64,000 bases of DNA, from contig NZ_JAQYWD010000001.1 of NCBI RefSeq assembly GCF_030145145.1, forward strand, positions 62,001 to 126,000. Reading direction: 5' to 3'. Under the pieces are notes generated by a model, which was not told the DNA's origin, searched no databases, and saw nothing but the letters and a program-made list of their open reading frames with translations. Each line of letters starts with the position of its first letter. Positions within the stretch are counted from its first letter, which is position 1. The translations under genes and the position numbers were made by a program. This DNA is from Desulfobacula sp. (GTDB lineage Bacteria; Desulfobacterota; Desulfobacteria; Desulfobacterales; Desulfobacteraceae). Shown one piece after another: positions 44,761-54,900 of this stretch.

Positions 44761-44800
44761 GCCCCCAACACGGCAGAAGCAAACTGGCTTTAATGGGGGC
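44761..44800. terminator. Possible bidirectional terminator between converging operons
   Basis: GCCCCCA at 44761-44767 pairs with TGGGGGC at 44794-44800, leaving a 26-nt loop. It lies between the stop codons of the importer and the corrinoid activator. No strong T run follows, so termination is inferred mainly from position. Confidence 0.4.
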
Positions 44801-44807
44801 CAAAATA

Positions 44808-46487
44808 TTAAAACCCAAGACATCGAATAAAGGTTTGTTCAAATTCGGGGTGGCCGGACAGTTCCACCACCTGGACGGTTTTGACCAGGTGATCCATTTC
44901 CTCCCGGAATGCAGTATTGGTCAAAAACGCCTGGGCACCGGTTTTGGAGGTATTGCCCACATAGGAGACCTTATTTTTAAAAACTTCGGGTAGCAGTTTG
45001 ATACGGATCAATCCGTCCGCGGATAAATGATAACCGAATGCTCCGGCTATCAATACCTGGTCCACCTGTTCCGGTGATATTCCCGTTTCTTTCAGCAGAA
45101 AGGCAATGCCGGCCTGGATGGCGCCTTTGGCCAGTTGCACCTGTCGGACATCTTTCTGGGTTAAGTGAACATTTTTTGAAACATTGAACTGCCGGGATTT
45201 TGAGTTTTCAGACAGGGCAGCCAGCAGATGGGGGTCCATCTCTTTGGCATCCGGAGCAGCCAGTCGGCCGGTGGGCAGCAGGACCCCGTGGCGGACCAAT
45301 TCGGCCACAAGATCGATAAGGCCGCTGCCACAAAGCCCCTGGGGTTCACCATCGGCAATTGTGGACAATGAAATATGGCCGGTATCGGACAGGGACACCC
45401 GTTCAATCGCTCCGGGGCCTGCCACCATGCCGCAGCTGATGTTCATGCCCTCCAGGGCCGGCCCGGCTGCTGTAGAGGTGGCCATCAGTCGGCCATTTTC
45501 GGCCAGAATAATTTCACCATTAGTACCGATATCCACTAAAAGGCTGATACCGGACCTTTTGTGAAGCATCAGCCCTAAAATACCCGAGGTCAAGTCCGCG
45601 CCGACATAGGCGGAGATCACCGGGGGCAGATACACCCGGGCAAAGGTGGCCAGTTCAAGTCCGATATCTGCTGCTTTAAGTGTTTGGTTTCCAGTGATTT
45701 CAGGGGTATAAGGATACCGCCCAAGAGAAACCGGGCTGACCCCGCAGGCCAGGTGCAGCATGCAGGTATTCCCGCTGAAAACAGACTCATAGATATTATT
45801 TGGCTGGATGCCGGTCTTGTTACACACGGTACCGACCATTTGATTCAGGCAGGTTACAAAAGCGTTCTGAAGGGTTTGCAATCCTTTTTGTGTATCTGCA
45901 AATTTGATTCTGGACAGCACATCCTGGGCAAAATTGGCCTGGGGATTCAACGCAGAGACCGATCCTTTTTCCCGGCTGGTTTTGAGATCGATAAGGCTGG
46001 CCACCAGCGTGGTCGTACCTATATCCACGGCCATCCCGAAAATATGTTCCCGGGTATCTCCGGGTTCGGTGCCGATACAATCGTGTCCTGTAAAAATTTC
46101 AGTAAGGTTCTTTTTTGGGTCAAATTTTTTTGATATCGCCGGGGCAAACCCTTTGGCATCGCAGTGCCCGTGATCCAGAACCGATGCCGGGTCTTTTACC
46201 GTATGAATATTCGGAAGACGATCGATTTCAATGTCTTTCAGAATCCGGGTCTGGCAGGCCAGAACCCATCCCTGCGACACAGCAGTGGGGTGTAAGACGG
46301 TATCTTCAGGGGTTAAAATATGGTTGTTGGCTCCATGCGACAGTTTTACCCGGCATTTTCCGCAGACACCGGTCTGGTTGCAGGGAGACTCAATGGGCAG
46401 ATCGGCCATACGCGCGGCATCCATTATACTGGTGCCGACCGGAACCTTTATTGTGGTATATAAATTTTTAAACGTAACATTTGGCAT
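44808..46487 (-). CDS. Corrinoid activation protein (ferredoxin domain plus DUF4445/ASKHA)
   Basis: 559 aa (ATG at 46487; a TTG lies two codons earlier). Residues 1-90 are a [2Fe-2S] ferredoxin domain with Cys at about 36, 42, 45 and 78 (SPCNQTGVCGKC, VLACQTRI). The rest is the DUF4445/ASKHA ATPase-like region (GMAVDIGTTTLVASLIDL, SLLVDIGTNGEIILAENG, GLCGSGLIDLVAEL, VLIAGAFGYHLS). Proteins of this build reactivate corrinoid proteins by ATP-driven reduction of Co(II) to Co(I). It is the last gene of a three-gene operon with the methyltransferase and corrinoid protein, which fits that role exactly. Confidence 0.92.
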   Translation of the reverse strand: MPNVTFKNLYTTIKVPVGTSIMDAARMADLPIESPCNQTGVCGKCRVKLSHGANNHILTPEDTVLHPTAVSQGWVLACQTRILKDIEIDRLPNIHTVKDPASVLDHGHCDAKGFAPAISKKFDPKKNLTEIFTGHDCIGTEPGDTREHIFGMAVDIGTTTLVASLIDLKTSREKGSVSALNPQANFAQDVLSRIKFADTQKGLQTLQNAFVTCLNQMVGTVCNKTGIQPNNIYESVFSGNTCMLHLACGVSPVSLGRYPYTPEITGNQTLKAADIGLELATFARVYLPPVISAYVGADLTSGILGLMLHKRSGISLLVDIGTNGEIILAENGRLMATSTAAGPALEGMNISCGMVAGPGAIERVSLSDTGHISLSTIADGEPQGLCGSGLIDLVAELVRHGVLLPTGRLAAPDAKEMDPHLLAALSENSKSRQFNVSKNVHLTQKDVRQVQLAKGAIQAGIAFLLKETGISPEQVDQVLIAGAFGYHLSADGLIRIKLLPEVFKNKVSYVGNTSKTGAQAFLTNTAFREEMDHLVKTVQVVELSGHPEFEQTFIRCLGF

Positions 46488-46503
46488 ATTCAAGGGGGTC
46501 CAA

Positions 46504-47550
46504 TCAGATATTTTTTTCTTTTGTGTCAGGGGAGGTGTTAAAGGTTGCCACTAGATTGGACAGGCATTTGAGATTGGCAAGGGGGGTTAGCGGTGAAATT
46601 CCACAGGCCGGGGCCAGGATATCCACCCCGTTACGCAAGCAGGATCTGCCCGCCTTTTCCACTTTTTCCGGTGTGCCCAGCTCCAGGGTATAGGTGCTGA
46701 TATTTCCCATGGTGACTTTGTCCGGGGCCAGGCCGTGCAGACTGGTGATCCCCACCACTGAATCCACGCTGATCACCTGGGCATCCATTTCCTTGATCAG
46801 GGTGCCGGTTTTTTTTATTTTTCCGCAGATGTGGACAATAACCGGAACATTTTTTACCTCCTGGAAATGGCGGGTCATCCGGTTTAAATACGGCAGCACG
46901 AATTCGGAAAATGCAGTGGGACCTAACAGGTCTCCGGTTGCGCTGGGATCGGCAATGCAGATTATTTCTGCACCGGCATCGATCATGGCATCACCAAACC
47001 GGATCACCTGGTCGGTGCAGAACCTTGTCAGTTCATGGATTGCTTTCTTGTCCCGGTGTACAGACCGATAATAGCGCATTGGGTCCACAAGGCTTGTGGC
47101 CAGGCTGGCCGGCCCGGGCAGATTGGCCAGTATCGGCAGGTCTGTTTCGGCCTGTTTTAGTATCCGAATGGCATCGCAGCAGACTGCGGCCCGTCCAATT
47201 CCGGTATCAAGGGGGGACAGGCGGTCCATGTCTGCCATGTTTTTCATGGGGTATCGGATGACATGGGGCTCCCGCGTCTGATGACCCAGATCCACTCCGG
47301 CCCCCATGCCTTCGGCTTCCACGGTCATACAAAAGGGAACGCCAAGATTCTCTATACCGGCCAGATCGGCCATGCCCCGTGTGAGTTGTGCCATCAGGCA
47401 CGGGTCTTCATGGGCACTCGGCCAGTATACGTTAAGAAGCTGCATGACATCTTTCACCGCCATGGTCATCATTCCCCCGGGGCAGATCAGAGGGGGTCTG
47501 TCGACCGGTTCTTTTTTAACGGTTTTCATCAAACGCTGATAGGGCGTCAC
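46504..47550 (-). CDS. MtaA/MtbA-like corrinoid:cofactor methyltransferase (UroD family)
   Basis: 348 aa. The GTG at 47550 is chosen because AAGGAG precedes it; it overlaps the corrinoid gene end by 35 bp. Family features: VTPYQRLMKTVKKEPVDRPP, ILANLPGPASLATSLVDP, IICIADPSATGDLLG, and zinc-type ligands HxC in VPVIVHICGKIKK plus a Cys in ILAPACGISPLTPL. It resembles MtaA/MtbA, which move the methyl group between a corrinoid protein and a thiol or pterin cofactor. It is distinct from the UroD-like protein at 41103-42176, so the cassette has two. Confidence 0.88.
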   Translation of the reverse strand: MTPYQRLMKTVKKEPVDRPPLICPGGMMTMAVKDVMQLLNVYWPSAHEDPCLMAQLTRGMADLAGIENLGVPFCMTVEAEGMGAGVDLGHQTREPHVIRYPMKNMADMDRLSPLDTGIGRAAVCCDAIRILKQAETDLPILANLPGPASLATSLVDPMRYYRSVHRDKKAIHELTRFCTDQVIRFGDAMIDAGAEIICIADPSATGDLLGPTAFSEFVLPYLNRMTRHFQEVKNVPVIVHICGKIKKTGTLIKEMDAQVISVDSVVGITSLHGLAPDKVTMGNISTYTLELGTPEKVEKAGRSCLRNGVDILAPACGISPLTPLANLKCLSNLVATFNTSPDTKEKNI

Positions 47551-48208
47551 ACGATTTCTCCTTATTACAGAGTTTTTTTGCCACGGCAACGGTTTGGGAC
47601 GCGTTGGCCGCATACCCGTCAGCTCCGATACGATCTGCAAACCCCTGGGATATCGGTCCGCCGCCTACCAGGATTTTAAATCGGTCACGGATGCCTTCTT
47701 TTTTGAGCATCTCGATCACCGAGGCCATGCCGTCCATGGTGGTGGTCATAAGGGTGGAAAGACAGATCAGGGTGGCATTCACTTCTTTTGCCTTTTCAAT
47801 AAAATCCGCCAGGGGAACATTCTTGCCTAAATCATGGATTTCAAAACCGGAAACATCCAGCATGATTTTAACCAGATTTTTACCTATATCATGGGTGTCT
47901 CCTTCTACCACACCGATAACACATCCGATTTTTTTTTCACTTGCTTCGTGCTTGATATAGGGCTTTAAAATATCCAGAGCCAGATAAAGGACGTCCGAGC
48001 AGATCAGCAGCTCCGGCACGAAATATTCCTCTTTGTCATAAAGGTCTCCGGCCTGATTCATACCTTTTACAAGGCCGTTATTGATTGCATCCAAAGCATC
48101 CTGACCGGTTTCAAGAACTTCTTTGGCGACCTGGACAGCCTTGTCTTCATTCATGTTTAAAACGCTGTCTGCCAGATCTGTTAAAATATCTTTTCTCGAT
48201 CTAACCAT
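47516..48208 (-). CDS. Corrinoid (B12-binding) protein of methyltransferase system
   Basis: 230 aa, a MtaC/MtbC/MttC-type methyl carrier. Residues 1-90 form the helical cap (KAVQVAKEVLETGQDAL, YDKEEYFVPELLICSDVL). Residues 92-215 are the B12-binding domain with His106 in the DxHxxG motif (VVEGDTHDIGKNLVKIML), LICLSTLMTTTMDGM and ILVGGGPISQGFADRIG. GGAGAGAG precedes the ATG. It is the first gene of the operon. Confidence 0.94.
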   Translation of the reverse strand: MVRSRKDILTDLADSVLNMNEDKAVQVAKEVLETGQDALDAINNGLVKGMNQAGDLYDKEEYFVPELLICSDVLYLALDILKPYIKHEASEKKIGCVIGVVEGDTHDIGKNLVKIMLDVSGFEIHDLGKNVPLADFIEKAKEVNATLICLSTLMTTTMDGMASVIEMLKKEGIRDRFKILVGGGPISQGFADRIGADGYAANASQTVAVAKKLCNKEKSCDALSAFDENR

Positions 48209-48234
48209 TGCTCTCTCCTTTTGCTTTTTTCCGT

Positions 48235-48268
48235 TGACGTGAACTGTTTTCCTATGGTGGCCACGTCA
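48235..48268. promoter_or_regulatory. Inverted repeat upstream of corrinoid operon
   Basis: TGACGTG at 48235-48241 and CACGTCA at 48262-48268 form a perfect 7-bp inverted repeat with a 20-nt spacer, 27-60 bp before the corrinoid gene start. It could be an operator with two half-sites or a leader hairpin. No regulator gene is in the cassette. Confidence 0.35.
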
Positions 48269-48590
48269 GGGTTAAATGCAAGAGAATAATCCATGATTCA
48301 TGAATAGGTCAAATTGATAATCCAGATGTAAATAGAATGTTCAATAGAAACGGGCAATAGATTAGAAACGGAAATTCAATTAAATGGTCAAAAACCATTA
48401 ACTAGTAGTAAATTATAAAAGTCTAGATTTTTTTTGCAATAATATGAAATAGTTACGGTGTGAATTTAATCAAAAATTGTTGAGGCGCCGGAATGACAAA
48501 AAAACTTAAAATCTGGTCCTAAACCGCTTTCAGCATATTCTTCAGAAATCGAAAAATTGGGCTTGATCATCGTTTCGGCCAATACCCCGT

Positions 48591-49014
48591 CAAACCATAT
48601 CTGGGCCAGGGAATCGGGTTCAGCGGTGGGGCCATGAGCGGTTGAATCGTTTTTACCCTGGAGGAAATTGATGCGTTCAGACAGCGTCAACCCGAGACCC
48701 GGCTGATTTTATTGAGAAATGATACGGTGCCGGATGATATCCTGGAAATTGATGCAGCAGACGGGATTTTGACGGCCAGGGGCGGTTTAACCTCCCATTG
48801 GGAGATGATCAGTGCGGGAAAAGCAATTTTCAGAGTGCTCTTTGATACCTATTTGCTGGCTCTCCAGGTCAATCATTTTTCAGGCGTGTTCAAAAAGAGT
48901 GAAAATCCCACAGTAACCCTGTGGGTCAACGCAGATCAACGCCGGATTCCTGTAAGAATAAAGATAAAGGTGTTTATCGGAAGTGTGATCTTTGATCTTG
49001 TTTCAGCGAACTGA
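48591..49014 (+). pseudogene. Chimeric remnant: PPDK-like fragment joined to DUF3108 C-terminus
   Basis: Bases 48591-48798 are the repeat of 36668-36875, in frame but with a stop where the intact gene has Arg (GGC CGA became GGT TGA). Directly after GGLTSH the frame runs on into about 70 residues resembling the end of a DUF3108 protein (SGVFKKSENPTVTLWVNADQ then RRIPVRIKIKVFIGSV) and stops at 49014. Neither half has a start. It is the right boundary of the accessory cassette. Confidence 0.8.
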
Positions 49015-49045
49015 CCCGATCAATGGATAAGGCATCTTTTTCATC

Positions 49046-49834
49046 CTAAAAGGGAAGATAATGTCTAATTTTATTTATAAGAGACGGCTTTGTTTCAATC
49101 TTCAGATACAGATCTCCGGCGCCTCCTTTACCTTTCTCCCCCATACCCGGAAGACGGATTTGTTGACCATGATATACATTGGGCGGAATTTTCACCACTA
49201 ATTTCTTAGATCTCCATGTATGATAATATGCATAGGGACCCCCTTTTCTGGCAAGATCAGGATCAATCTGAATTGTATCATGGAAATCTTTACCTTGCAG
49301 TGGAATACTTGCACCGGATATGTTTTGCAGTAATGTCCGGGCAAGCCAGGCCATTTTGCCGGGGAAATTAAATTTAAATGGGATTTTACCCGCATTCAAT
49401 GTGCCGAAAAAGAAAAACCCTTTAACATTGAAATTATTGTCTTTAAATTCAAACCCCTTTCCTTTTTTGCCAGAAAACTCTTTAGAAAGGTCATTAAAAC
49501 TTCTAAATCCAAAAGCGGTTGCAAGTTCGTCAAATACCTTATGGATGTCGGTTCCTGAAAAAATATCCTGATCTGAATAGTTTTTTCGAAAATGTGTATA
49601 CGCCTGGGCAGAACCGTATTGTTGTTGCAGGGAATCATAATCACGCCTTTTTTTGACGTCAGACAATACAGCATATGCTTCATTTAGCTGTTTCATTTTA
49701 TCCGATGTATCAGAATCTCCTTTATTTCTATCCGGATGAAATTTAAATGCCAGATCACGATACGCAGCCCTTATCTGTTCCGTGCCAGCATCTTTTGAAA
49801 CCCCTAAAAGGTCATAATAATCTTGGTTTGCCAT
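49046..49834 (-). CDS. DnaJ-family co-chaperone (CbpA-like)
   Basis: 262 aa. J domain at residues 4-70 with HPD (LAFKFHPDRNKG). The middle has no Cys-rich zinc domain; the C-terminal part is the DnaJ substrate-binding type (KLVVKIPPNVYHGQQIRLPGM, GAGDLYLKIETKP). It should stimulate an Hsp70. The macrodomain gene lies 9 bp upstream on the same strand. A truncated copy lies at 38464-38699. Confidence 0.92.
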   Translation of the reverse strand: MANQDYYDLLGVSKDAGTEQIRAAYRDLAFKFHPDRNKGDSDTSDKMKQLNEAYAVLSDVKKRRDYDSLQQQYGSAQAYTHFRKNYSDQDIFSGTDIHKVFDELATAFGFRSFNDLSKEFSGKKGKGFEFKDNNFNVKGFFFFGTLNAGKIPFKFNFPGKMAWLARTLLQNISGASIPLQGKDFHDTIQIDPDLARKGGPYAYYHTWRSKKLVVKIPPNVYHGQQIRLPGMGEKGKGGAGDLYLKIETKPSLINKIRHYLPF

Positions 49835-49843
49835 AATTTTAGC

Positions 49844-50365
49844 TTAAATTGGATTTGAGCGCTCAAGCGCTGCCATCCAAAGGGCGGTCACTTTGTCACT
49901 GAACAGATAAAAATATGTCATCAATGATTGATACGCTGGCCTTTTGCATACTGCAACAGCAATTCCGGCGGCCTCTTGTGGGGGATAACCATAAACGCCA
50001 CATGAAATGGCCGGAAATGCAATTGATTCACACCCATGGGACATCGCCAGATCCAGGCTGTTTTGATATGCTGACGAGAGAAGCGTTTCAGGATTTTTAT
50101 CAATGCCATATCTGGGCCCCACAGTATGAATGACATATTTTGCCCTTAGATTCCCGGCTTCAGTAATTCTTGCTTCCCCGGTTGGACACCGAATCCCGTT
50201 TTCCGCGGTGACTTTTTTACATGCTTCCAGCAGTTTTGGACCGGCGGCTCTGTGAATAGCACCATCCACCCCACCGCCCCCAAGCATTTGGGAATTGGCG
50301 GCATTGACAATAACATCTACAGCGGCTTGAGTGATATCACCCTGGACAATTTTTATCGCACCCAT
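49844..50365 (-). CDS. Macrodomain protein (O-acetyl-ADP-ribose deacetylase-like)
   Basis: 173 aa from the ATG with CAGGAG upstream. A typical YmdB/MacroD-type domain: [58 protein letters not shown] and [17 protein letters not shown]. These remove ADP-ribose or acetyl-ADP-ribose. It probably shares a transcript with the dnaJ gene. No ADP-ribosyltransferase gene is nearby. Confidence 0.95.
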   Translation of the reverse strand: MGAIKIVQGDITQAAVDVIVNAANSQMLGGGGVDGAIHRAAGPKLLEACKKVTAENGIRCPTGEARITEAGNLRAKYVIHTVGPRYGIDKNPETLLSSAYQNSLDLAMSHGCESIAFPAISCGVYGYPPQEAAGIAVAVCKRPAYQSLMTYFYLFSDKVTALWMAALERSNPI

Positions 50366-50479
50366 ATTTTTTATTCTCCTGTTTACCAATCGATCGGGGT
50401 CCCCCAAAAAAACGGATGATGTGTTTTTTGTTCATCCTTTTTCAATATCACAGTTTTACTGAAACGTATTTTCAGTGTC

Positions 50480-51748
50480 CTAAAATTTTACACGAAAACC
50501 GGAAAGTATGGCATTGATGTCTTCAAAATCCGTATTATCCCGGTCCAGTTTGTGCAATCGATACCCCAGATAATACTCTGTTCCCCAAGCCGTTATATTT
50601 TGGACAAACTGAGCGCCAAAAGTGGAGGCCTCATCGTTGTTCATGGCAATGTCGTCAAAAAAACCGTAATCCACCGAAAAAGCTGTTTTTCCAATGGAGA
50701 AAAAATCGGCTTGGTAACCGAGTTTACTATAAAAAAACAGGCCGTCACCATCGGTATCGGTTTTATATTTTCTTTGTCCGCCTGAAAGGGTCAAGCTGAT
50801 ACCGCTGTCGTGAAGCGCGGAGAAAGACGAGCTGATCTGGTAGTCTGTCTTTGCTGAGGTTGATGCAGGATCGGCATATGCGGCGGATGCACCGACCTTA
50901 AACCGGTCCAGTTTGGTATTATATTTAATGGCAACATCCCCCCCGCCGTCGGCGATATAAGAGGTCGCAGCTGAAAAACCGTTAAAAGAGGGGGTGTCAT
51001 ATCGAATTCTTTCATCGCGGCCCAGGCCGTCCATATTTGAGAAGGCATTACCAATCTTGGTTGTGCTTAACGCTGTTGTGTTGTTATCATAGAAAAGCTG
51101 TCCGCCCGCCATGTCGGCCACGCCAGAGTACCCCACAACGGTTGTCCCGGAAAAATCGGTTTCGCTTGTTCCATCCGATGCGGTTGAACCGAAGCCAATG
51201 GATAATTTTCCATAGGGTGTGGAACTCAAATAGAGATCCAGGTGACGTTTGGTAAAATTATTGTTACTGGCACCTCGTTGATTGTTCTGATTCACATCTG
51301 CGGTGGAGTTGGATTCGAACTGAACCTCGATTTTTGTACCGATCTCCAGGGCTTCCGAGGCGTTGGCAGATCCTTTAATACCGATACGTGTGGATGAATT
51401 ATCATTATCCACTTGATAGATATCTGTATTGTCACCGTCATCTGAAATTAAAACGCCTCTGTTGACTTGTCCGTAAAGTGTCACGCTGGTGTTTTTATTT
51501 CCTGATTTTATAAGTCCTTTAGACGTATCCGCACTTTGGACTGCTTTTTGTGTTTCCTCGGATGTTGTTCGAATTTCATTTACCTGTTTTTGCAATGCTT
51601 CAATCTGGGCCTGCTGTTCAAGGATGATTCTTTCCAAGCGTTCCAGGGTTGCTTTCTCATCCGCCCCTGCCTCTTTGATTATTCCTGTCACTGGGAAACA
51701 GGTCATTAAAAAAACTGAAAATAAAATAAATAATTTAAATTTTGACAT
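50480..51748 (-). CDS. Outer-membrane porin
   Basis: 422 aa. The ATG at 51748 follows AAGGAGG. Signal peptide (KLFILFSVFLMTCFPVTG), then a short coiled coil (about 30-75, LERLERIILEQQAQIEALQK), then a beta-barrel region rich in alternating residues (SVTLYGQVNRGVLISDDG, TRIGIKGSANASEALEIGTK, HLDLYLSSTPYGKLSIGFG). It ends in FRVKF with a terminal Phe, as in outer-membrane proteins. A general diffusion porin of the Gram-negative porin type. It lies downstream of the RND genes but has a 200-bp gap and is not a TolC homologue. Confidence 0.9.
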   Translation of the reverse strand: MSKFKLFILFSVFLMTCFPVTGIIKEAGADEKATLERLERIILEQQAQIEALQKQVNEIRTTSEETQKAVQSADTSKGLIKSGNKNTSVTLYGQVNRGVLISDDGDNTDIYQVDNDNSSTRIGIKGSANASEALEIGTKIEVQFESNSTADVNQNNQRGASNNNFTKRHLDLYLSSTPYGKLSIGFGSTASDGTSETDFSGTTVVGYSGVADMAGGQLFYDNNTTALSTTKIGNAFSNMDGLGRDERIRYDTPSFNGFSAATSYIADGGGDVAIKYNTKLDRFKVGASAAYADPASTSAKTDYQISSSFSALHDSGISLTLSGGQRKYKTDTDGDGLFFYSKLGYQADFFSIGKTAFSVDYGFFDDIAMNNDEASTFGAQFVQNITAWGTEYYLGYRLHKLDRDNTDFEDINAILSGFRVKF

Positions 51749-51949
51749 GACAACCTCCTTGATTCCAAAATGTCTCGATCCGGCAGTATATTCGGCATGC
51801 TTGCGGAACAACAGGCCATCTGGAATTCAGAATAAAAATTATACGTTGCAGGGGTTAATTTTTATTTATATCTGTATCCGGCAAAAAAGTCACGGATGAA
51901 TTCATTTTCATGTATCGGTCGGTATCTTCCCGTTAGAACTGGCTGGAAC

Positions 51950-54900
51950 CTATTCCAGGAAAAAGGCCCTGGTTTTGCTGTAGCCCAGCACGAGGCTGGA
52001 TTTGACGTCATCTATCAATGCATAGAGTGTCGGGACAACCACCAGCGTCAGGATGGTGGAAATCATTAATCCGAAAATAACCACAATTGCCATGGATCTC
52101 CACCACTGGCTGGACTCACTGGCCGTGGAAAGGGCCATGACATGGAAATCGTAACTGATACCGGTGACCATGGGCAAAAGCCCCAGTATGGTGGTAATGG
52201 CGGTTAAAACAACCGGTCTCAACCGGGTGGCACCGGCAGAAAGAACAGCGTCCCGGACGCTAAAGCCACTGTCCCGGAGCTTATTGGTATAATCGATGAG
52301 CACGATGGCATTGTTGACAACCACACCGGCAAGGGAGATGATGCCCACCCCTGTCATGATAATGCCAAAGGGGGAATTGATCACGGCAAGTCCCCAGAAG
52401 GCGCCGCCCAAAGAAAGGATAACCGAAGTGAGAATGATCACCGGTTGGATGACGGAGTTGAACAGGGTCACCAGGATCAGGAAGATTAAAAACAGGGCAA
52501 TCACAAACGCTTTTGTCAGAAAGGCTTCGGATTCTTTCTGGCTTTCATCCTCACCGGTGAATTTGTAGCGATAACCGGTGGGCAGCTCAATATCTTCAAG
52601 CAGTTTCAGGGCCTGCATCCGGGCAACGCTTCCCGTGGTTTTGGATTCATCCACATTTGCTTTGACCGTGACAACGCGTTCGTGGTTTTTTCGAACGATG
52701 TCCCCAATAGTGCCTTTGTATTCAATACCGGCCAGGGTGGTCAGCGGAACGATTTCTCCCCCGGGCGTGGGGATCATGAGTTTATGGAGGACATCTGTCA
52801 CCTGTCGGTCGGATTCGGTGAGTTTTACCACGATGTCATAATCTTCATCCCCTTCATAATACGTGGATACATCAAGCCCGTTATAGGCTGTTTTTAACGC
52901 AGATCCGATGGCACTGGTGGTCAGGCCGAAAAGAGCGGCCTTTTGCCGGTCAATCTTCACCTGTACACTGGGGAGTCCCCCCTGGTAGTCATCCCGGACG
53001 TCTTTTACATGGGGAATATTCTCCACTACTTTTTTCATTTGTTCAGCGATTTTACTTAATACCTCAAAGTTGTCGCCGGAGATTTCAATATTGATGGGAG
53101 GACCTGTGGGCGGACCTTCCTGTTGCTGATCCACAGTGATTTTTACCCCGGCAATATCCTTTACCCGAAGCCTTAATTCCTCCAGGTCTTCTTTGGTGGG
53201 GGATTTCCTGTCTTCAAAGTCAATAAACTGGATCCCGATATGGTTGGGAAGGTTGGCATCAAAAATAGAGCCGCCTGAATTTTGAACCACCCGGGTAAAG
53301 ATATGCTCAATATTATTGATATTGCCGGGCGCCATAAAAGGGTCGCCCCCAGCGGTTTCATGGGCCTGAAATTTCATGGCCTCCCCATAGTCAGCTCCTT
53401 GATGGCCGGTAATGGCTATTTCCACTTTTTTAACGGTCCTGTCGATAAAATCAAGGTCTGCCCCTTCCGGCGGATCAATGTTAACATAGACAGATCCCGG
53501 GTCAATGGACGGGAAAAATTCCACGGGTTTTTCAATGCCGATTTTTAATAACCAGATCTGGATAAGAAGGATCAACACGGCAAAAGATGCGACCAATACC
53601 GTTAGTTTATTATTCAGGGCCGTGTTCAATAGTTTTGAATAAAGGTTTAATATCGGTCCCTTGATATCAATGGGGGTTTCTCCCTGGGCCTCAATTTCTT
53701 TGGCAGAGAGGGTCTCCGTGTTGATGTGTGTTTTTACCCGCATAAAAAAAGCACACATGGCAGGGTTGATGATAAGGGCCACAAAAAGGGAAGAAGAAAG
53801 GGTAATGATGAGCGTAATGGGAAGGTACTTCATGAACTCTCCCATAATACCCGGCCAGAAAATCATCGGGAAAAAAGCTGCCAGGGTGGTGAGGGTGGAG
53901 CCGATCACCGGCCAGGCCACCTCGCCTGTGGCTTTCATGGCCGCTTCCACCCTTGGTACGCCCTGCTGCATGTAGCGGTAAATGTTTTCAACGATAACAA
54001 TGGCATTGTCCACCAGCATGCCCAGTGCCAGGGTTAAAGAGAACAGGACAATCATGTTCAGGGTAATTCCCATGGCATAGAGTACGGTAAACGACAGAAA
54101 CATGGAAAAAGGGATGGCAATTCCCACCAGTAAGGCATTCCTGAATCCCAGGGCAATAAACAGGACGATCACCACAAGGATAAGCCCCGAGATAATATTG
54201 TTTTCAAGGTCAGCCACCATCAGCCGGATATCTTTTGATTTATTCATCAGCTTGGTAATAGTGGTGTTTTTGGGAAAGGACAGTTTTGCCTCTTCTACGA
54301 GGAGGTCTATTTTATCGGAAATAAAAATAATATTTTCACCGACCCGTTTTTTCACGGATAGGGTAACCGAGTCCACACCGTTCAGGCGGGATAGCGACGT
54401 TGCTTCCTTGATACCGTCTACAACGGTGGCCACATCCTTCAGGTAAATGGGATTGCCGCTATGGGTGGCCACAACAAGGGTGAGGATCTCTTCCGGCGTT
54501 TCAAATTCACCGGGAACCTTCAACTGATACCTGCCGTCTCCCAGGGTGATGGCCCCGCCGGATGTGTTTTGATTTTCACTGACAACGGCCTGCTGCAAAG
54601 CGGTAATGGGAATCCTGTAATAGGCCAGTTTATCCGGATCCACCTCTACTCTGATTTCCCTTTCCTGGCCGCCGGTGACTTCCGCTTCCAGAACCCCGGG
54701 CACCGCCTCAATATCATCTTTGAGATCATCAGCGATCTGCTTGAGCATTCCCGGACCGCAGGTCCCTGCCAAAGAAAAGATAACAATGGGCATATCCGAG
54801 AAATTGACTTCAAAAACAGACGGATCATTTTCAAGATCAGATGGAAGATCATTTTTGGCCTCATCCACTTTATCCTTGACCTTGGTCAATACCTCACTGA

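Noticed and set aside
48209-48310. Sigma-54 promoter for the corrinoid operon (TGG...TTGCA on the minus strand)
   Set aside because: GG and GC are one base too far apart and the CAC part is absent.
48209-48590. Cobalamin riboswitch before the corrinoid operon
   Set aside because: No B12-box-like sequence or ordered hairpins were seen in the leader.
48466-48690. 74-aa minus-strand frame opposite the PPDK-like remnant
   Set aside because: It reads antisense through the repeat and shares its start with the antisense frame at the intact copy; no independent support.
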